Positions 41,501 to 56,500 of a stretch of DNA of 64,000 nucleotides are shown here, piece by piece; the first letter of the stretch is position 1, and each line of letters begins with the position of its first letter. Made by a program: the position numbers and the translations under genes. The stretch is from Nectonema munidae (Eukaryota > Nematomorpha > Nectonematoida > Nectonematidae): contig JAUIRK010001049.1 of the NCBI GenBank assembly GCA_030549495.1, positions 558,001 through 622,000 of the forward strand, given 5' to 3'. The notes beneath the pieces are model-generated. The model saw only the letters and a list, made by a program, of their open reading frames with translations, did no database searches and had not been told where the DNA came from.

Positions 41501-44500
41501 TCAAAAAAATAAATTAGATTTCCCACAGTGTGTTATTTATTTTTCCGTTCTAGGAAATGATTCCCTGAAGCCTTCAAAATTACAACTTCACCTGACGAGA
41601 TGCCATCCTGAGTATGCAAGCAAGGAAAAGGATTTCTTCAAGAGGAAAGCTGGTGACTTGAAGAGACAAAAACATTGTGGACTGTAGTTTCAAGAGAAGA
41701 GAGGGAACATAGTTGAAGATCATAGAATGTAGTTAGTGCGAAAAAATCACACAATTGTGAAGAATTGATTCACCTTGTGCAAAAGAAATGGTTCATTTGA
41801 TTATTGGAAAAGAAACAGCACAAAAACGACGATATACCATTTCGAAAATACATCAGCGAAGAATCAGACATGTCAGTTGATGTGAAAGAACAAATCATTG
41901 AAGAGATAAAAACATGCCCATTTTGCTATACAGGCGATGAATCCAGATATCAAGAAGTGGGTAATATCTGTTCAGAGGTCAATCAAAGAGGAATTTCTTT
42001 GTTGTAAAAATCTTGAAACGTCAAGTACGACCACTGATGTGATGACTGCCGTCATCGTTTTTCGACCAGCATGGTTTGAGTTGGAATAATCTTGTTGGAA
42101 TCACAACTGATGGAGCTCCAGCTATGCTTGGGTCTAGGTCACGTTTTCAGGCAAAAGTAAAATCCAAAGCACCAAATGCAGTTGGTGTGCACTGCTTCAT
42201 TCTTCGGGAGGCCCTCGCTTCTAAATCACTTCCTCTTGGGCTTCTTTCAATGTTCAAAGGTATTGTCAAGGTCGTGAACTATGTTAAAATCACTGCCCCC
42301 AGCACGAGACTATTGCGTGCCATGCCATGGAATGCGAACATAGTTCTTTGCTCTGTTGGATATATTGAAATCTGAACACTTTGAGCTCCGTCTGGCTTAT
42401 CTTGTAGACATATTTGAAATATTGAACCAGCTGAACTTAAAACTCCAAGGAAAGGAATCAAACTTGCTCAGCCACTGTGACTCAATACTAGTAATTTTTG
42501 GCGCAATTGAAGTTTAGGAAAATTTATGATGTTTCCATTATTGAGTGAAATTCTTGCTGATGGTCACGTCCGAAGCACTTTATCCAAGGAAATCATGGAC
42601 ACTTGTCTCAGCTAGACGATGAATTTGACCGATACTTTCCTGACTTAAGCCCTAAAAATGCAGAACTAGCAAAAAATGATGATGTGTTAGGAGAGGCCCA
42701 AGAAGAGTTCATTGAGCTTATCCACGATTCAACAGCGAAGAATTTGTTCCTATCAAACTCCTTGCCCAGCTTCTGGTGTTCAATGACGGAATCATATCCA
42801 AAAATTAGTGATCGAGCCGTTGGAGTTCTTTTGCCTCAATCTATCTGTGCAAAAGTGGGTTTTCTGCATTACTGGTAATAAAAACAAAATCAAGGAACAA
42901 ACTGTCTGTAGAAGAAATCACATCAATTCATTACTTACCTACAGATAACCTTAATACTTTTCATAAGTTTTAGAGTTAAGTTTTAATAAAGTTAAGTTTA
43001 TACTAATTGATGCCGTCTTTACCATTTCAAGGTGTGCACTGGCTGTCACTGACCCAAGGATTCACGAACTGATTGCTCAAAAACAACAACAAAAGTCCCA
43101 TTGAGAAGGAAGTATAAACGGATGCTTTTTTTCAAACCAATAAGGAATTTTATTCTCTGCTCTTTTGTTATTTTTTTTATGTTTTATTCATACAGGTTAT
43201 ATGATATTTTTATTCAAATATGGCATAATAATATATGCTATTTTTTATTTATAAATATATTTCATATATGATTTTTATTTTATATGTTATTTTGTTTTTG
43301 CTATAATATAAAAATCTACCTACACTCTGCAACTAGAACAACATTTTAAAATATTATTTTTGCTGTGTATTTTACTCTTAAATAAAAATGCTTTACGATT
43401 TCTCTGATTTCATATGAATAAGCATACGATTTAATCAGATGACTACAATCATTTTTTGCATAAAAATCTTTGATTAATTTTGTCGGCTCACAATGTTCAG
43501 TTGTAGGTGTCCACAGGTAAAAAAGTGATTGAAAAAGGAGGAACAGGATACAAAAAAGGTTGGGAACCACTGAACTGTACAATGAAAAATCAATTAGAGT
43601 TCAAAAACGGATGAAATTTTACCAGCATTTTTGTTTCTACCTGTTAAGAGCGGATTTCTCTAGGTGCTCCAAATATGCAAAAAATATTAAAAACGATCTC
43701 TCGAGATCTGCAATTCAACAGGGAACTGATAAAAGTTCAAAGTTTCAGCTTTTCGAAGCCGTATTCCTATAATTTGCCCTAATAATCGATTCTATATGTA
43801 AAAAATGAAAGGATTACGAACAAAAAGAGTTTTCTTCTTTATTCTAAAATAAAATGAGCGATGTTTAAAGGAAAAAATTAATCAATCGTCTAAATTTGGA
43901 TGGTAGCATATTAAAATATTTTTAGAGACACAGGATTACGGACTTTTTGATATTGTTATGGTTGAGGGCGGTCTCAACTGAACTATGTAGGGAAAATATA
44001 ACTAACTAATCATGAGTGAAAGATGCAGCTAAAAATAAAGGCCGATCTTATCAAAAGTTATTTGTTGTCATGGCAACACGCATTTTTTTCAACTAATCAC
44101 ACCCGACCTTTTGGGTATACGTTGGCTATCACTAATCTAACAATCAGCCATTCTGTACTATCACTTACCTGGCACTGATTTTGCTATATAAACGTGAGTT
44201 TTTATAATAAAAAAATTAGAAAAGATATTAGAGAATATTTTTATAAAATTTTTTTTATTAAATTCTACCATTTTGAAAAAACATCATGTTACAAGATTGA
44301 TTTCTTCCTCTCTAAATAACTCATTGAAATCTGTCCCTATTTTAATTTCAGCGTGTAGTTTTATTCAAATAAATCTTATTCAATTCAATTCTATTTTATT
44401 AACCAAATAAAAGTTTATAAAATAAGTTAACAAGGTAAGTAAGAACTTTTAAATTCAATATATAGTGATTTGTTCGTGTATAAGCTAATACATGTCCAAT

Positions 44501-47500
44501 CCGGCACCCTCCAAATCACGGTGATGCGGGATAAGTGATAGTCAAGCTGTAGTTGATTTTAATATTCACAATTATTTCAGGAAACAATCAAAATATGGAT
44601 ATATTGTAGATTTGATTGGTTACAAGTAAAAAAATTATTCTAAAATTTTAATACAGTCAGATCAAATAGTGCGTACTCGGCTTCAGAATTACAAACAGCA
44701 GTTCAGAGAATCTATTCTAAAAATTCTAAAATGTCGTCAGGGAGCGCTCAGGCATCCTCAGACCTCAGGTTCACAACCTAACTCAGCCATGATATTCATC
44801 ACGCTACGATGGAAAGAACAAATAAGCTCCTTAAGGCATTTGTATGCTGAAAACACTGATAAGAAAAATACATGTATACAAAATACCAATTCGTGCACAC
44901 ACACAAATAGATACAAAAAATATATGACAGAACAAAATTGGGACACAAGAGGCAGAATCAAGGACAGCAAAGATGTGTGCCGGTTTAGTAAACGGAAAAA
45001 ATGTTACCTTGAATGCTTGGAGTATTCATCAACTTTTGATTTTGTTGTGCACGTGGAGGATCATCAATAATTTGAACTCCTTCCAAAACATAGCTTATCG
45101 GAATCATTGGATTTTCGGCAAAATATTTAATAGCATCGTGATTCAAGATCAATAATTTAACTTTATCTGAGTTCTCTGTTATAAACTTTCCTACCTAAAA
45201 ACAAACGTGACATGTATGCCAAAAAGTTTTGAAAAATAATTCTGAAATTTTATGAAATCTTTCCCAAATAACTAGTCTGATAAGTTCTCCAAAATTAAAA
45301 GCATGCACAAATTCTAGGTATATAAATTTTAATGTCTTTCTAGATCATCCAAGATATTTCACTAATTTTTTCCTTTTATGGTAACTTAATTATCAACATT
45401 TCTAATCATCTTACTAAATTTATTATTTACAGAGTGTTTTTCTCCAATGATACAGTTTCATGTTAGAAAAAATAGTCCTTAACTTTAGTCTAATATTATA
45501 AGAATTGTAAGCGAAACATTTTTTCCACTTTAACGTCAATTTTTTAGTTGATGAAAAGAGGTTTTTAAAATTTTTTAATCAATATCTACCTTATTTTCGA
45601 TTCTGAGTTTAATAGTGGTAGTGGATCCTCAAATTGAAGTCAATGGCCCACATTTGAGAACGAAAGCTTGCTGATTCTTTTTGGAGTTAAAAAATGACGA
45701 ATTCTACCTCATGAAAATTTTGATCAAATTTTGCCAAAAATTAAAGCCTTAAAATAAAAACAACTTCCCCATTTATTTTTTGCACATCTCTACTATTTGA
45801 TGTAAAAAAATTCGCTATTTGGTGCATAAAATTTTCGGCAAAACGACGCGAAAGAAAGTAACATTGACAAATTTTTCGATTTTTTTAAATAAATTACATA
45901 TTCGTGTTCTAAATATATGGAAATATAAATAGATGTGGAAATTTTTAGGATCGGTCTGCATAGATCCAAATTTGAACCTTTTTGATTGGCTAATATTTAG
46001 AAAATAATATATTTATGTTTCTAATTTTTACATTAAAAGGCGTATAAATATTAAATTTTTGAAAAAAACATTTTTTTGTTTATTTTCTATTTCACTTTTT
46101 TGTCGTTAAAAATTGGTCTAAAATAGATGTTTTATTCTTTGAAAATATTTTCAATTTTATAAAAAAAAATCTTAGATATTTATAAAGCTTTTTTCTCTAC
46201 GATTTAGTTAAAAAAATACATTTTCTTTATTCCATTTTCACAGGAGTTAGCCGTGAGAGTACACAAAATGCCTCTCATAATTTTTTTGAATACTCATAAA
46301 ATATACCTAATATTTAAAAATATACCACTGTGAAAAAATGGATTTTTTTTTTAAATTGTATCAAACTTATTCAATTTTCAATTTTAATATCTCTTTTTAA
46401 AGGAAATTTATACTGATTACGAAAATGTATAAATATTTTAAGTTTGATTTTTTTAAATACTTTTTTTAGCCTATACTTGATAAAATGACAAAAATTCCAA
46501 GTTTGACCGCAAAAAAATAAAGAAGTTATTCGATTAATTTCAAATGCAATAATTGGGGGCAGATGGAATCAGCGTAACAAACTCGATCAGATTACGTTTT
46601 AAAAGTTTAATCTTTCGATTTTTCAGGCCTTTCGCCTGGTTCAAAATATTGACTTCACATATATTCAAAAATATACAAGTTTTATACATTTTTAGAATCC
46701 ATTTATCATTGTGAATAACAATATTAACTTTATTTTACCATAAATCTTTTAATTCAATTCATATATATTTGTATATACGTGCATAATGTACTTATTTTAA
46801 CCAATGAAAAAAATATATTTGCATCAATAATATTTTACATTCAAGTTGTGGCTGATGGATTTATTTATTCTTCTCAAGTAAAATAAATTTGTTTCTTATT
46901 AAATATTGTAATCTTGTTATTGTCTGCTTTAATTTATTTTTAATTTAAAAATAATTAAAGGTTTTCTAGATTTTATAAGTAAAGTGCTGAAGGGTCATTT
47001 GTTTGAAATAAAAAGAGTAAACAAAAAGAGTAAACTTTCAAACAAAGATTTTATATAGTAAATTATTACAATATACTTTTTTATATTATTGTTTCCTTTA
47101 ATTTATTTTAATGATCATCTAATTTGCCAATTCCTTTGTTTATTTTATTTTAAATATGTAAAGGTCTTTTAGATTTTATGTAGTAAGTTAAGATATCTTT
47201 GACAGAGGTACCACTGATCTTTACGGGGGTACCAATCATTTTTACAGTTACTAATGATCTTTGAGGGGACCTAGAATCACAGGACCTAAAATAACAGTAC
47301 CTAGAATCCAATGCTCGAGCGAAGCGAGAGACGAACAGGCGTATCCTATTATATATATGTGAAATTCAAAAGCTGCTACTTGCTGACACCAGCAATGATC
47401 GAACTTATAATGCCAATTTGTATTCTAATTCTTTGAATGACAAAATAATAAAAAAATTTGAAAAAAGCATTCTCAGAAGAAAAATGGCTTTCCAATGAAT

Positions 47501-50500
47501 AGAAGTTAAGAAAAAAAGAATCTTATATTATTATTCATAAAGAACTATTGAAAAGTAGCATAATTTTAGATTACATACAAATAGATAGAACAAAGCCGTA
47601 TTCAAAGCTAAAAAGAATTATTATTATAATATCTTCAAAGATTCGACGAAAAATATGAATGAGACATGGTTGATTATATTATCAACCCAATTTGTTGTCA
47701 AACTTTACGGAATCACTCCAATATCCCAACTACCACATATTGACCTTCTTCTCAAACAAATTAAAGTTGATTTGGGTTCCTGGTTATTCGTGATAAATAA
47801 AGAAGGAAATTTTCTCACTTCATCACAGCAGTAGTCCATTCTTGCTCTTTTTCATTTCCTCGCTAAACTTAGTATATTTAACCTAAGAAACCTGGTATAT
47901 TTTTTTATTGTTTATTTAATCTATATGTATTAATTAACTTTACTTTATTTTGTCAGTTCTATTTTACAGTCCGAGTAGCAATAACCAAACTATGGTTAGT
48001 TACACTTACATTATTATGCTTTCCTATCTTTCTTTAATTTAATTGGCACACTTGTTTATATATGAAATTTCTTGACAGTTTCAGGGTTGGATCGTGAGTT
48101 TTCTCCAGTTTTCTCACTTTTTCAGCGATTTTAGGGGCATGTTTTTATATTAAAGAGTTCCTCAGGATCCGTCGCTGAATATAATTTACATGCATTTTTA
48201 TGGAATCTAGAGGTTTTGTAGCAAATCCAATTGTTTAACATATGTTTCACAACACACTGATATTTTCCTCTATTTACGGGTATATTGGTCTATGCTTGAA
48301 GGATTTTATTGAAGGATAAGTTTACTTGGGCTAAACTTTTGCCAGCAACAGGTTTATCATTGATTTCGTAGATCAATTGGCCAGGATGGATTCCAAGTTT
48401 TTCAGCAGTAGAGCCTTTATCAATACATGTGACGAGATATCCTCTAGGATGACCATCTCTTGATGAAATGTCAATTGTGAAGCCATAGCCAGAAGAAGAA
48501 TCTTCCATTTTTCGATACAGAGTGATCAATTTGGGGGCATGTTTACTGTCAAAAATGCTTGTATTGCTCAATGGCTAAAATGCAAAATAAAACCAATTTA
48601 TAAGAAAAAACTTTTCAGGAGCTTAAAAGTAGTGTCTCAAATTCTTTTTAGTAGATGTTATGTATATTTATTTGAGAATGAATAAGTATTTGCTTTTGAA
48701 GCAACTGATTATAGGGAAAATGTAGCCGACCCTTAGGTGCTGCTTACTTCAGGCGTAGACTTCTATATATGGCTTTATACTTTTTAGATACAAACTGAGC
48801 CAATTTGTTTCCCCACTTTGCTTGTAAGTTTACCATTTGGCATGGGTTGCACCATAAATATGTGTATACGTGGAAAAATGTGTGTTATGTAAGTGCAGAA
48901 TGTACAAAGTATATTTGTGTGTGTTATTGGATCGATTTTGTGGGGATATTCGCGAAATATCGTTGATTTGTTGGCTCTAAGCTGTGTGTCTTGCTATGTT
49001 TATATTTTTATTTGATCCCGACTTTCTTCCTATGTTGGCAAGCGTGACGAAACATGGCGTTATCGTCTTCAAACATGGTATTTGTAGTTTAGTAGTGTGA
49101 TAAAGATGATTTAGTAGGTATTGTTCGTTTACAGCTTTTGCTCTTGGGTTTGATGCATGTATATTAATCTGTTCGTTAATAGGTGGTATAGTTATTTCTA
49201 TATTAAGTGTCTGGCTAGGGTGTTTGCTAGTTATGTTGTCAGACCTTTTTTACTCTTTTTAGTGCTATGAAGTGTTGGTAAATGGTTTTTGTCATGTATA
49301 GATAGTTAGGCGCGATTTTCGTAATTTGCTTAAAGTTTATTTGCTGCTCTATGTATTTCATTCGTTTCTTTTGGTACTATGCTTGTAAATTATTTGTTGA
49401 ATGCTGCTGCACTTTTCCCTTAATGCTTTTCCATTAAAACTTGTGTTTTGATTTACATCTGTGTAAGACTTTCTTTCGGTGTGCCTGTATGTGTCAAGGT
49501 TTTGTGTAACCAATCAGATGAAATATGCTTTTGGAATGACATGTCTAAGTGTCTCTTTTTTATAAAGGTTTTTATATCTACGGCTTAAAAACTTAACTAA
49601 TATAAAACATGGACCAATTTAACTCTTTGGTTGTTCATGTGTTTTGGTATTAATAGTTTGCGTGCTTGTTTAATGTATTCAGTGATCGTTTTATTGATAT
49701 TTTTATTTATGGTTGTGTTGTGTGGGTGTTGTTGAAAACAGTGTAATTTAAAACTATTCTTGGATAAAGATAAGAAAGGCGGAAATTGGTTAGAACTTAG
49801 GCCAAAAAAGGAGGGATTTTCTGCAAAGGACTCAAGGTGACCATCCCATAAACATGGAAATTTCTTGAAGTAATGGTAGCAGGGCAATAATTTTCTGCAA
49901 AACTCAGAACTTTTTTTCATTTAAAATTTTTTTAAGAAAGTTTGAAAGACCTTTAAAAAATAAAGAAAATATCAAATCTTTTTTTAAATCTAACATTTGG
50001 CACAAAGAGTTATTATAAAAACATGTTGGATACTTTTAAACAAAAAATTTTAATTTTTACAAGTTGGGTAGCTTTAAAGTATATTGTAAGTGTTTAGCTA
50101 TATGTAAACAAAATGTGAAATGGTTCGTGGAACAATGAATGCCCGATTGCTTAGAATTACTATATTCTTATTGGTTCTTCTTTCTACATTAACCTACAAA
50201 CTTGAGGACTTTTTTAAACTTATGCGAACAAGGAGAGAGGGAGGTTATCATGGTATATGTGGCTGAAGGGATTTTATCAAAGAGCTTCGTGATAATACAG
50301 TCCAGGTGATACTTATTATACGATATATAGCGTGGTGTAATGGAAAAGTTTATGAGAATAAATATATAAATTTGTATATGAATAATTTTTTTTTTAATTT
50401 ATTAAATCTTTTTATCTAAAATCAAAGTCATCTGCTTAATACGTAGCAGGGCCGGTGCTAGGAATTGGGGGCCCAATTAGAAATGTGATTGATGGGCCCG

Positions 50501-53500
50501 ACTCTACATAGTAAAATATATCGATGTTTATATTTCATATAAAAAAACACATACAAACTAATTTAATTAAAAAATTAATGTTAATTTTAGTGTAAATTTA
50601 ATTTTTCGAGGTATAATTCTAAAAATGTACTTTATTAATTTTTAAAAACCTTCAAGACCTCAAGTAATAAATAACTAAATTTTAGAACATAAATTTATAG
50701 ATTTTGGTCGGCCGTCTTTAAATATTATCTTTTTCATGTGATATTAAAAACATTTTTTTAAATTTTTGAGATAAAATTTCTTTTTTGAAATTTGTAGCAT
50801 TGAAAAGTGAAAAAAAATTGTCATTGCTAGGGGACCGGTGACATAACGATAATTTACTAAATTCATCATGAGAAAAAAGTCCACGGGGGCCGGGCTCAAT
50901 TTGATAACACCGGTCAAATCGGCTTGCAACCGGCCCTGCCATAGTAAAGCTCACTTAAATTAGTATGTGGGTTTTTAACGCTAATTCACCAGAAAAACTA
51001 AAAAAGAAAATTTGGCAATACTTTAACATTAGGAGATTGTTGCATTCCTTCATCCAAATCCTCATTAGCATTCTTGCTCTCTAAATGAACATCACCGTGT
51101 AGTGTGGTGTTCGAAGAAATGTGGTCGTCAACAGAGGCAGTAAAGTCAGTAGGCGTTTTGCAATCTTGTGCACTCTCATTAAAAGTCGATTTAGGAGAAT
51201 CGCTCCTCGATGAAATCTTTGATGGCGTAATCAGATTGACTACATCAGGGTGATTCGTACTTATTCGTGCACCAACGTACATTGAATCGGCTTTTTCATC
51301 CATGAGTAGAAGTATAACTTCTGATTCATTTTCTTTAATCTTTGAGATAATCTATGCAGAAAGACATTTCGGAAAAAAAGACCATTAAAGGAAAAGATGT
51401 GATATAGTTAGAGTAAGTATATACTTCAAAAAAATTTTCATGAAATGAATTGATTCAATTTGCATTATCATTATATTTATTTTTATAAATATTCTATTTT
51501 AATAAGAATAAAAATATTCTTATTTTTATATTATATTCAGCACTACATTCAATTTGCATAATCATGACCTTTGATGAGGTCTTGTAATATAATCACGTTG
51601 CAAAAGGGTCTATTAGCTTCAAATCAAGGAATTAGGAAATTATGGAATAAAATTAAGAGAAACTTTGTTTATAGAAATCCGAATTCTTCACTACAAAGAA
51701 TAGTCGTTCCTATATTCATATATTTCATTCTATAAACTATGGATTTTTTCATCTTTCCTCCAAATGGTGCGGTGTACTTAAAGTGTCCATATTGTGTCCT
51801 CTATTATTTACCATCTTTATAAATACTCATTTGTGTAACTCCTAATATATGCTGATGATTTTACGGCTCTGATTCTCTTTGATTCACCCTTTGGACCATC
51901 TAATGCTTAGAATCTTATTTGATTGATTTGAATTAAATTCATTAAAAGTAAACAACGATAATTCTCTTCTTCTAAAGCTTTTTCTTCTTCTTCTTCTTCT
52001 TACTCTCAACTCTCGTACTTTTTAAGGCAAAAATGAGTAGCAATTTTGTCAAGAGGGTAAAAAATCATATATGAAATATAACTGCAGTAATTGAAAGAAA
52101 AATGAGTAAAATGTTTAAAAATACTAAAAAAATTATTATTATTTATTATAAATATTTTCATTTTGCTAACTATTCTAATTCCATTTTCAAATGTGAAAGG
52201 TTTAACAGACAAGCCCTAAGAAAAAGGATTAAAAGACTAAATAAATAGATCTTGTTTTGCTTTAGATAAAAGTGGGAAAAGGTACTTTTTTGTAGTCAGC
52301 ATTCTCAACGTTGCAAGCATTGATTTCGACAATGCGATCATTCGCTCGCATTCCAGCGTTGGCAGAAGGACTGTGGTCCTCAACCTTCGCTATTATGTGT
52401 TTGCCTTCGGAACGAAAGTTGATACTCACATGGAATCCATAGCCATCGTAGTCTTTTTGCTTGACTATTTTGATTAGACGAAGGTACTCAGGGTTCTTAA
52501 ATGAAATTGAACAAATAAATGAGAAGAGAGGGGCCAAGTGATATCAAAATAAAACAACGGAATCATATATAATAAAAACAGGCAGAAACGGTTTTATTTA
52601 TTGGATTGAAAAGATAAGAACTAATTTTCTCTTAGCACAAGTGAAAATTTTCATGATACACCTCTGAAATATTATCCAAGTGTCAACTTAGTCAGCGCCT
52701 CATTTACTTTTGTGAGAGCATAATTCAATCTTCACTTAAACTTTCACAAAAAACTGTTTTCGTAAAAAGTGTTTCACTAATAAGTTTATTAGTGAAAACC
52801 TCTATTTTCCAGAAAAATTTTACGATTATACTACTTTAATAAAGACTTTAAAAAGTTTACGCTTTATTCTATATTTTTTACGAAAAATTTTACTTTGATG
52901 ATACGGAAGTTTTGAGCAGGACTCATGAATTTAGGTCAAAAATATCAAGAATATTTTGTTTCAAAACTCAATCTGAATTGATATCTGAGTCGACTCAATG
53001 ATATATTAATATGAACGGAACTTTCAGTGATGGGAACGTTTAACTTATATCCATAAAAAGTAAAAGTATCGACTCCTAATCTTTTAACATAGGCATATAA
53101 TAAATAAAATTTTATGTAACTTCTTTTTTGAATAAAACTTTTCCTCAACAAGAAAATCCTAACAAAACAGGTTTTTCTGGCTTTTTTCAAAAATTATGCT
53201 CAAAGCTAATTTTTTTATATTGATGCGCTTAAAAGAGCACTCAATTTTAGCAAATTATTTTTTTAAGTTCATATGCGTTGTAACAGGGAGATCAGAGACG
53301 TATTAACGCTTGAGCCTGATTTTCACTATGTAAATTTGAAAAGAGAATTTTTGTTGGCATTCGATGATTTCATTGTATTGGCTTGTTTTTCGAAGTTCTG
53401 CCTTCTAGATCTATGTTTCTTGAAAATAAACTTGTAAAAATTTCTCGCTTAACTGTCTTATTACGTTGTAGTACTCAAAGAGGAAGCAGAGATGCTTCAC

Positions 53501-56500
53501 AAACAAAGCATTGTCGTCAAACACTTTGCAAATAAATAATGGATAAACATAGAAATATTTTCTGAATGAGCGTATATTTTAAGACAGGGATAACTGTTTT
53601 AATCTTTTGATTGTGGACAATTGCACTACACAACTGTTGAAGATCTCGAAGACATTAACATCACCTTCTTACAATCTATTACGACTTCCATCACCGAACC
53701 ATTGGATATGGGTTTAAACTTTAAATCATTTTATCCTATCATATATATGAAACATATATTAATGAGATCACATGAATTTAAAGAAGCAAAGGATATTTGT
53801 AAAGAGATTAATAAGTTGAATGCGATCCTGGGGATAAAAAGTTCATGGCATTTTGTCAATTCAAAAACAATTTGTAAATAAAAAATCCTTTCTGTCTGAG
53901 AATATAGTTGAAGTTCCTACAGAATGTTTTGAAAACATTCAAATTGGGAAGATTTAATTTGTTTTTTGACGAATGTGTCGTGCCTTGCACAGATGATAAA
54001 CTATTGAGTTCAATAGCAACTACAAATATATTGAAGAGCTTTCTGAAAAGTTTGATGAAAGTGATAAGGTAAATGAGTCAAGCGAGGAAATAAGGTAAAT
54101 CAGACTATTGAGTTCGTTAATACATAGAAAATCTTTCCCCTACAAAAACGACAAAATTGTATTAGAAAGGAGAGAGAAACTTTCTAGATATTAGAAAATT
54201 ATAAATTTTCTCAAATCAAGCAAATAAGTTTAGATTAGTTGTTAACCCTTTAAAGGTGTCGATTTTCTAGAAGTACCGTGAGATTTATATAATTAAAGCA
54301 GACCATTTTTATTTTATGCGCCACCGGATGCCTGAAGGGGTTTAAATTTAGGACGCGACGCATCATTACAACCATAATGATAGATCTTATTCGTGTTTTA
54401 TTCTACTTTCATGAACAATTTATCACGGCTATACCGCAGTGTTCTTTGCGCGAGACGTTAAATACGAGAAAAACGACTAATTAAAATCAACTAACTAGGG
54501 GAGACGGTGAGAAAAGGTAAATGAAAAGGCAGGCGAGTGCGATTTATCACGCAAAAGGGAAGTAATGAAAGATCCCCCTCTCTAAATTGGTTCAGTAGCA
54601 CGCATGGATAGAAAAGCAGTGAAGGGCATTGAAGGAAGTGGCGCTCTTCTCAAACTAAACTAGTTAACTAATACAACGGTATCGCTTTTCTCAAGGCTGT
54701 ACACGCGCAGCAATACGTTTCTCCTCTTTGTTTTACTGCTAGCTTGCAAAGGTTTAAGCGAATCACACTCTTTTTCTCCATGACAGTCACAATATTTTTA
54801 CGCTTATCAATTTTACCAGCATATGCCATGAATTAGTTACTAAAGAGGTAAAGAAATAAGAATGTATTAGGTAAGAATTGCAATCAGCAGAGACGAACCC
54901 AGAAACAAATTAGAAGGAAATGCTACCTACCGTCCTGTGACAATATTCTTTGATTTTATAAAAAATTATTATTTTTGATCATTTTTTATTACAAGGAAAC
55001 TTAAGTTTACTACTAAAAAATCCATTAATTTTAACATTCATATTTTCTAATTATGAATGCTTCCTTATTTTTTTAGTTTTTTGCACATATATTACTTGAA
55101 AGTATCCCTCCGAACTTCCCCCTGAAGAGATTGACTGCATGCAACGTCCCCACAATCCTTGAGGCTTGGGTTGGCCTCCAGTATTCCCATGTTTAAAATT
55201 AAATTTTAATAATCTCTGAATACTATGCAGACAAATTTATGGAACTGGAGGCTGAAAAAGCAAGGTCTTTAGACTTACAGATTCCCTTGTTGGAGATCCT
55301 TGGAGTTGGAGTCAACTTATTCTCTTCAATTAGCGTAGGCATGGTAGAACCAGTGTTTTGTTTAATTACTCAATTACCAAGCTTTTTATATGAACTACCC
55401 CGTATGTTATTAAGTACATAATCAAAAGAATGCTTTTCAAATACAGAATAATAAAAACAAAATAAACAAAAGGTGCTCTTAGATAAATGTAATTAGGTTC
55501 TCTTCTATGATAAGAATCTCTGGTTTTAGTGTTTTTTAAAATAATTTTCGTCAATTTTTTAACCTTTTTATTCTAAGAAAGTATTTAAAATTATAAAGAT
55601 TAATAAACATACAAAGAGAATCGATCACCGAAAATAAACAAATTGAACAGAACCGCACACTTAAAAACATTTTTGTCTCTGGCATCTGCAATGTTCACAA
55701 ACTCCCCACGAAAAGTAAAGACCTTAACTTTTTAAAAAACAACTATTCCTATATTACTCAGATAAAGAAAATTAATAAAAAAGCTCTTATTCATTAAATT
55801 TACGCACTTGTCAACTTTGGCTATTTTCCCACATACACACATTTTTTTCTTTATAAGCAAGCAAGCGAGTTGTTAAGGGTTCCGGCCCAAAATCATGTCA
55901 AAAGTTAAGCAACTTGTTTAGCACCCCTCAGGCTTCGTATCATATGGATCTCTTGTTAAATTTTTGGAATTATTAACTTGCCTTCAAAGCAACTTGAGAG
56001 CTGAAAACGTCCTCAACCCTTAATATCCTGGGGCCTAAGTGATCCAGAAACTGAAGTTGTTTATATAAAAAAATGAGCCCCATAGATTCATGCGCGGTTC
56101 GCAAAAATTTCATACATAATTAATTTCGATACGACGAAAAAGCCCCGATTTCGATACCCCTTTTTATGAATAAAACTACGAACTATTTCATCGATAAAGC
56201 AACCAAATTCTACCGATTCTGATACCAAAAAACCAGATTCTAACGAATGCGATTAATCAGTCCATCGGTGTACCATTTCACTACAAAATATTTGGCTAGG
56301 TTGGCTAGATATGGGGCGTCGGAGCTAATCCAGCACCAAAGTTTGACCATTTGCTCATAGATCGCTGTATACAAGAGAATTAATTCGACTTTTCAATGAA
56401 ACCACACCACGCTACCTTTGCGTCGCCAAAAGAAAATAACACAAATTCATTGTATAGATACGCAATCAGAGTGCAAGCTTCATAATGACTTATTTTCATG

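Larger units (their letters stand above)
36248..45007 (-). other. NHERF-like gene intron (8.8 kb) with two inserted elements
   Basis: It holds the WRE/LLGSRL family copy, its flanking direct repeats, a hairpin MITE and hAT transposon 3. Stretches 39680-40810 and 43575-45000 are AT-rich with nothing recognised. Confidence 0.6.
48575..51021 (-). other. NHERF-like gene intron between linker and PDZ3
   Basis: It contains an A/C-biased block and a hAT-type MITE, listed separately. The rest is AT-rich. Confidence 0.6.
51352..52285 (-). other. NHERF-like gene intron inside PDZ2
   Basis: A 934-base intron with a small LINE RT piece on the opposite strand and a CTT microsatellite. Confidence 0.65.

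Noticed and set aside
44669-45070. 133-codon plus-strand frame
   Set aside because: It runs antisense over the PDZ3 second-half exon, whose minus-strand reading aligns with NHERF and is spliced in phase.
54240-54900. piggyBac-like MITE starting at TTAACCCTTTAAAGG
   Set aside because: The start resembles a TTAA/CCCT end, but no inverted end followed by TTAA was found to the right.
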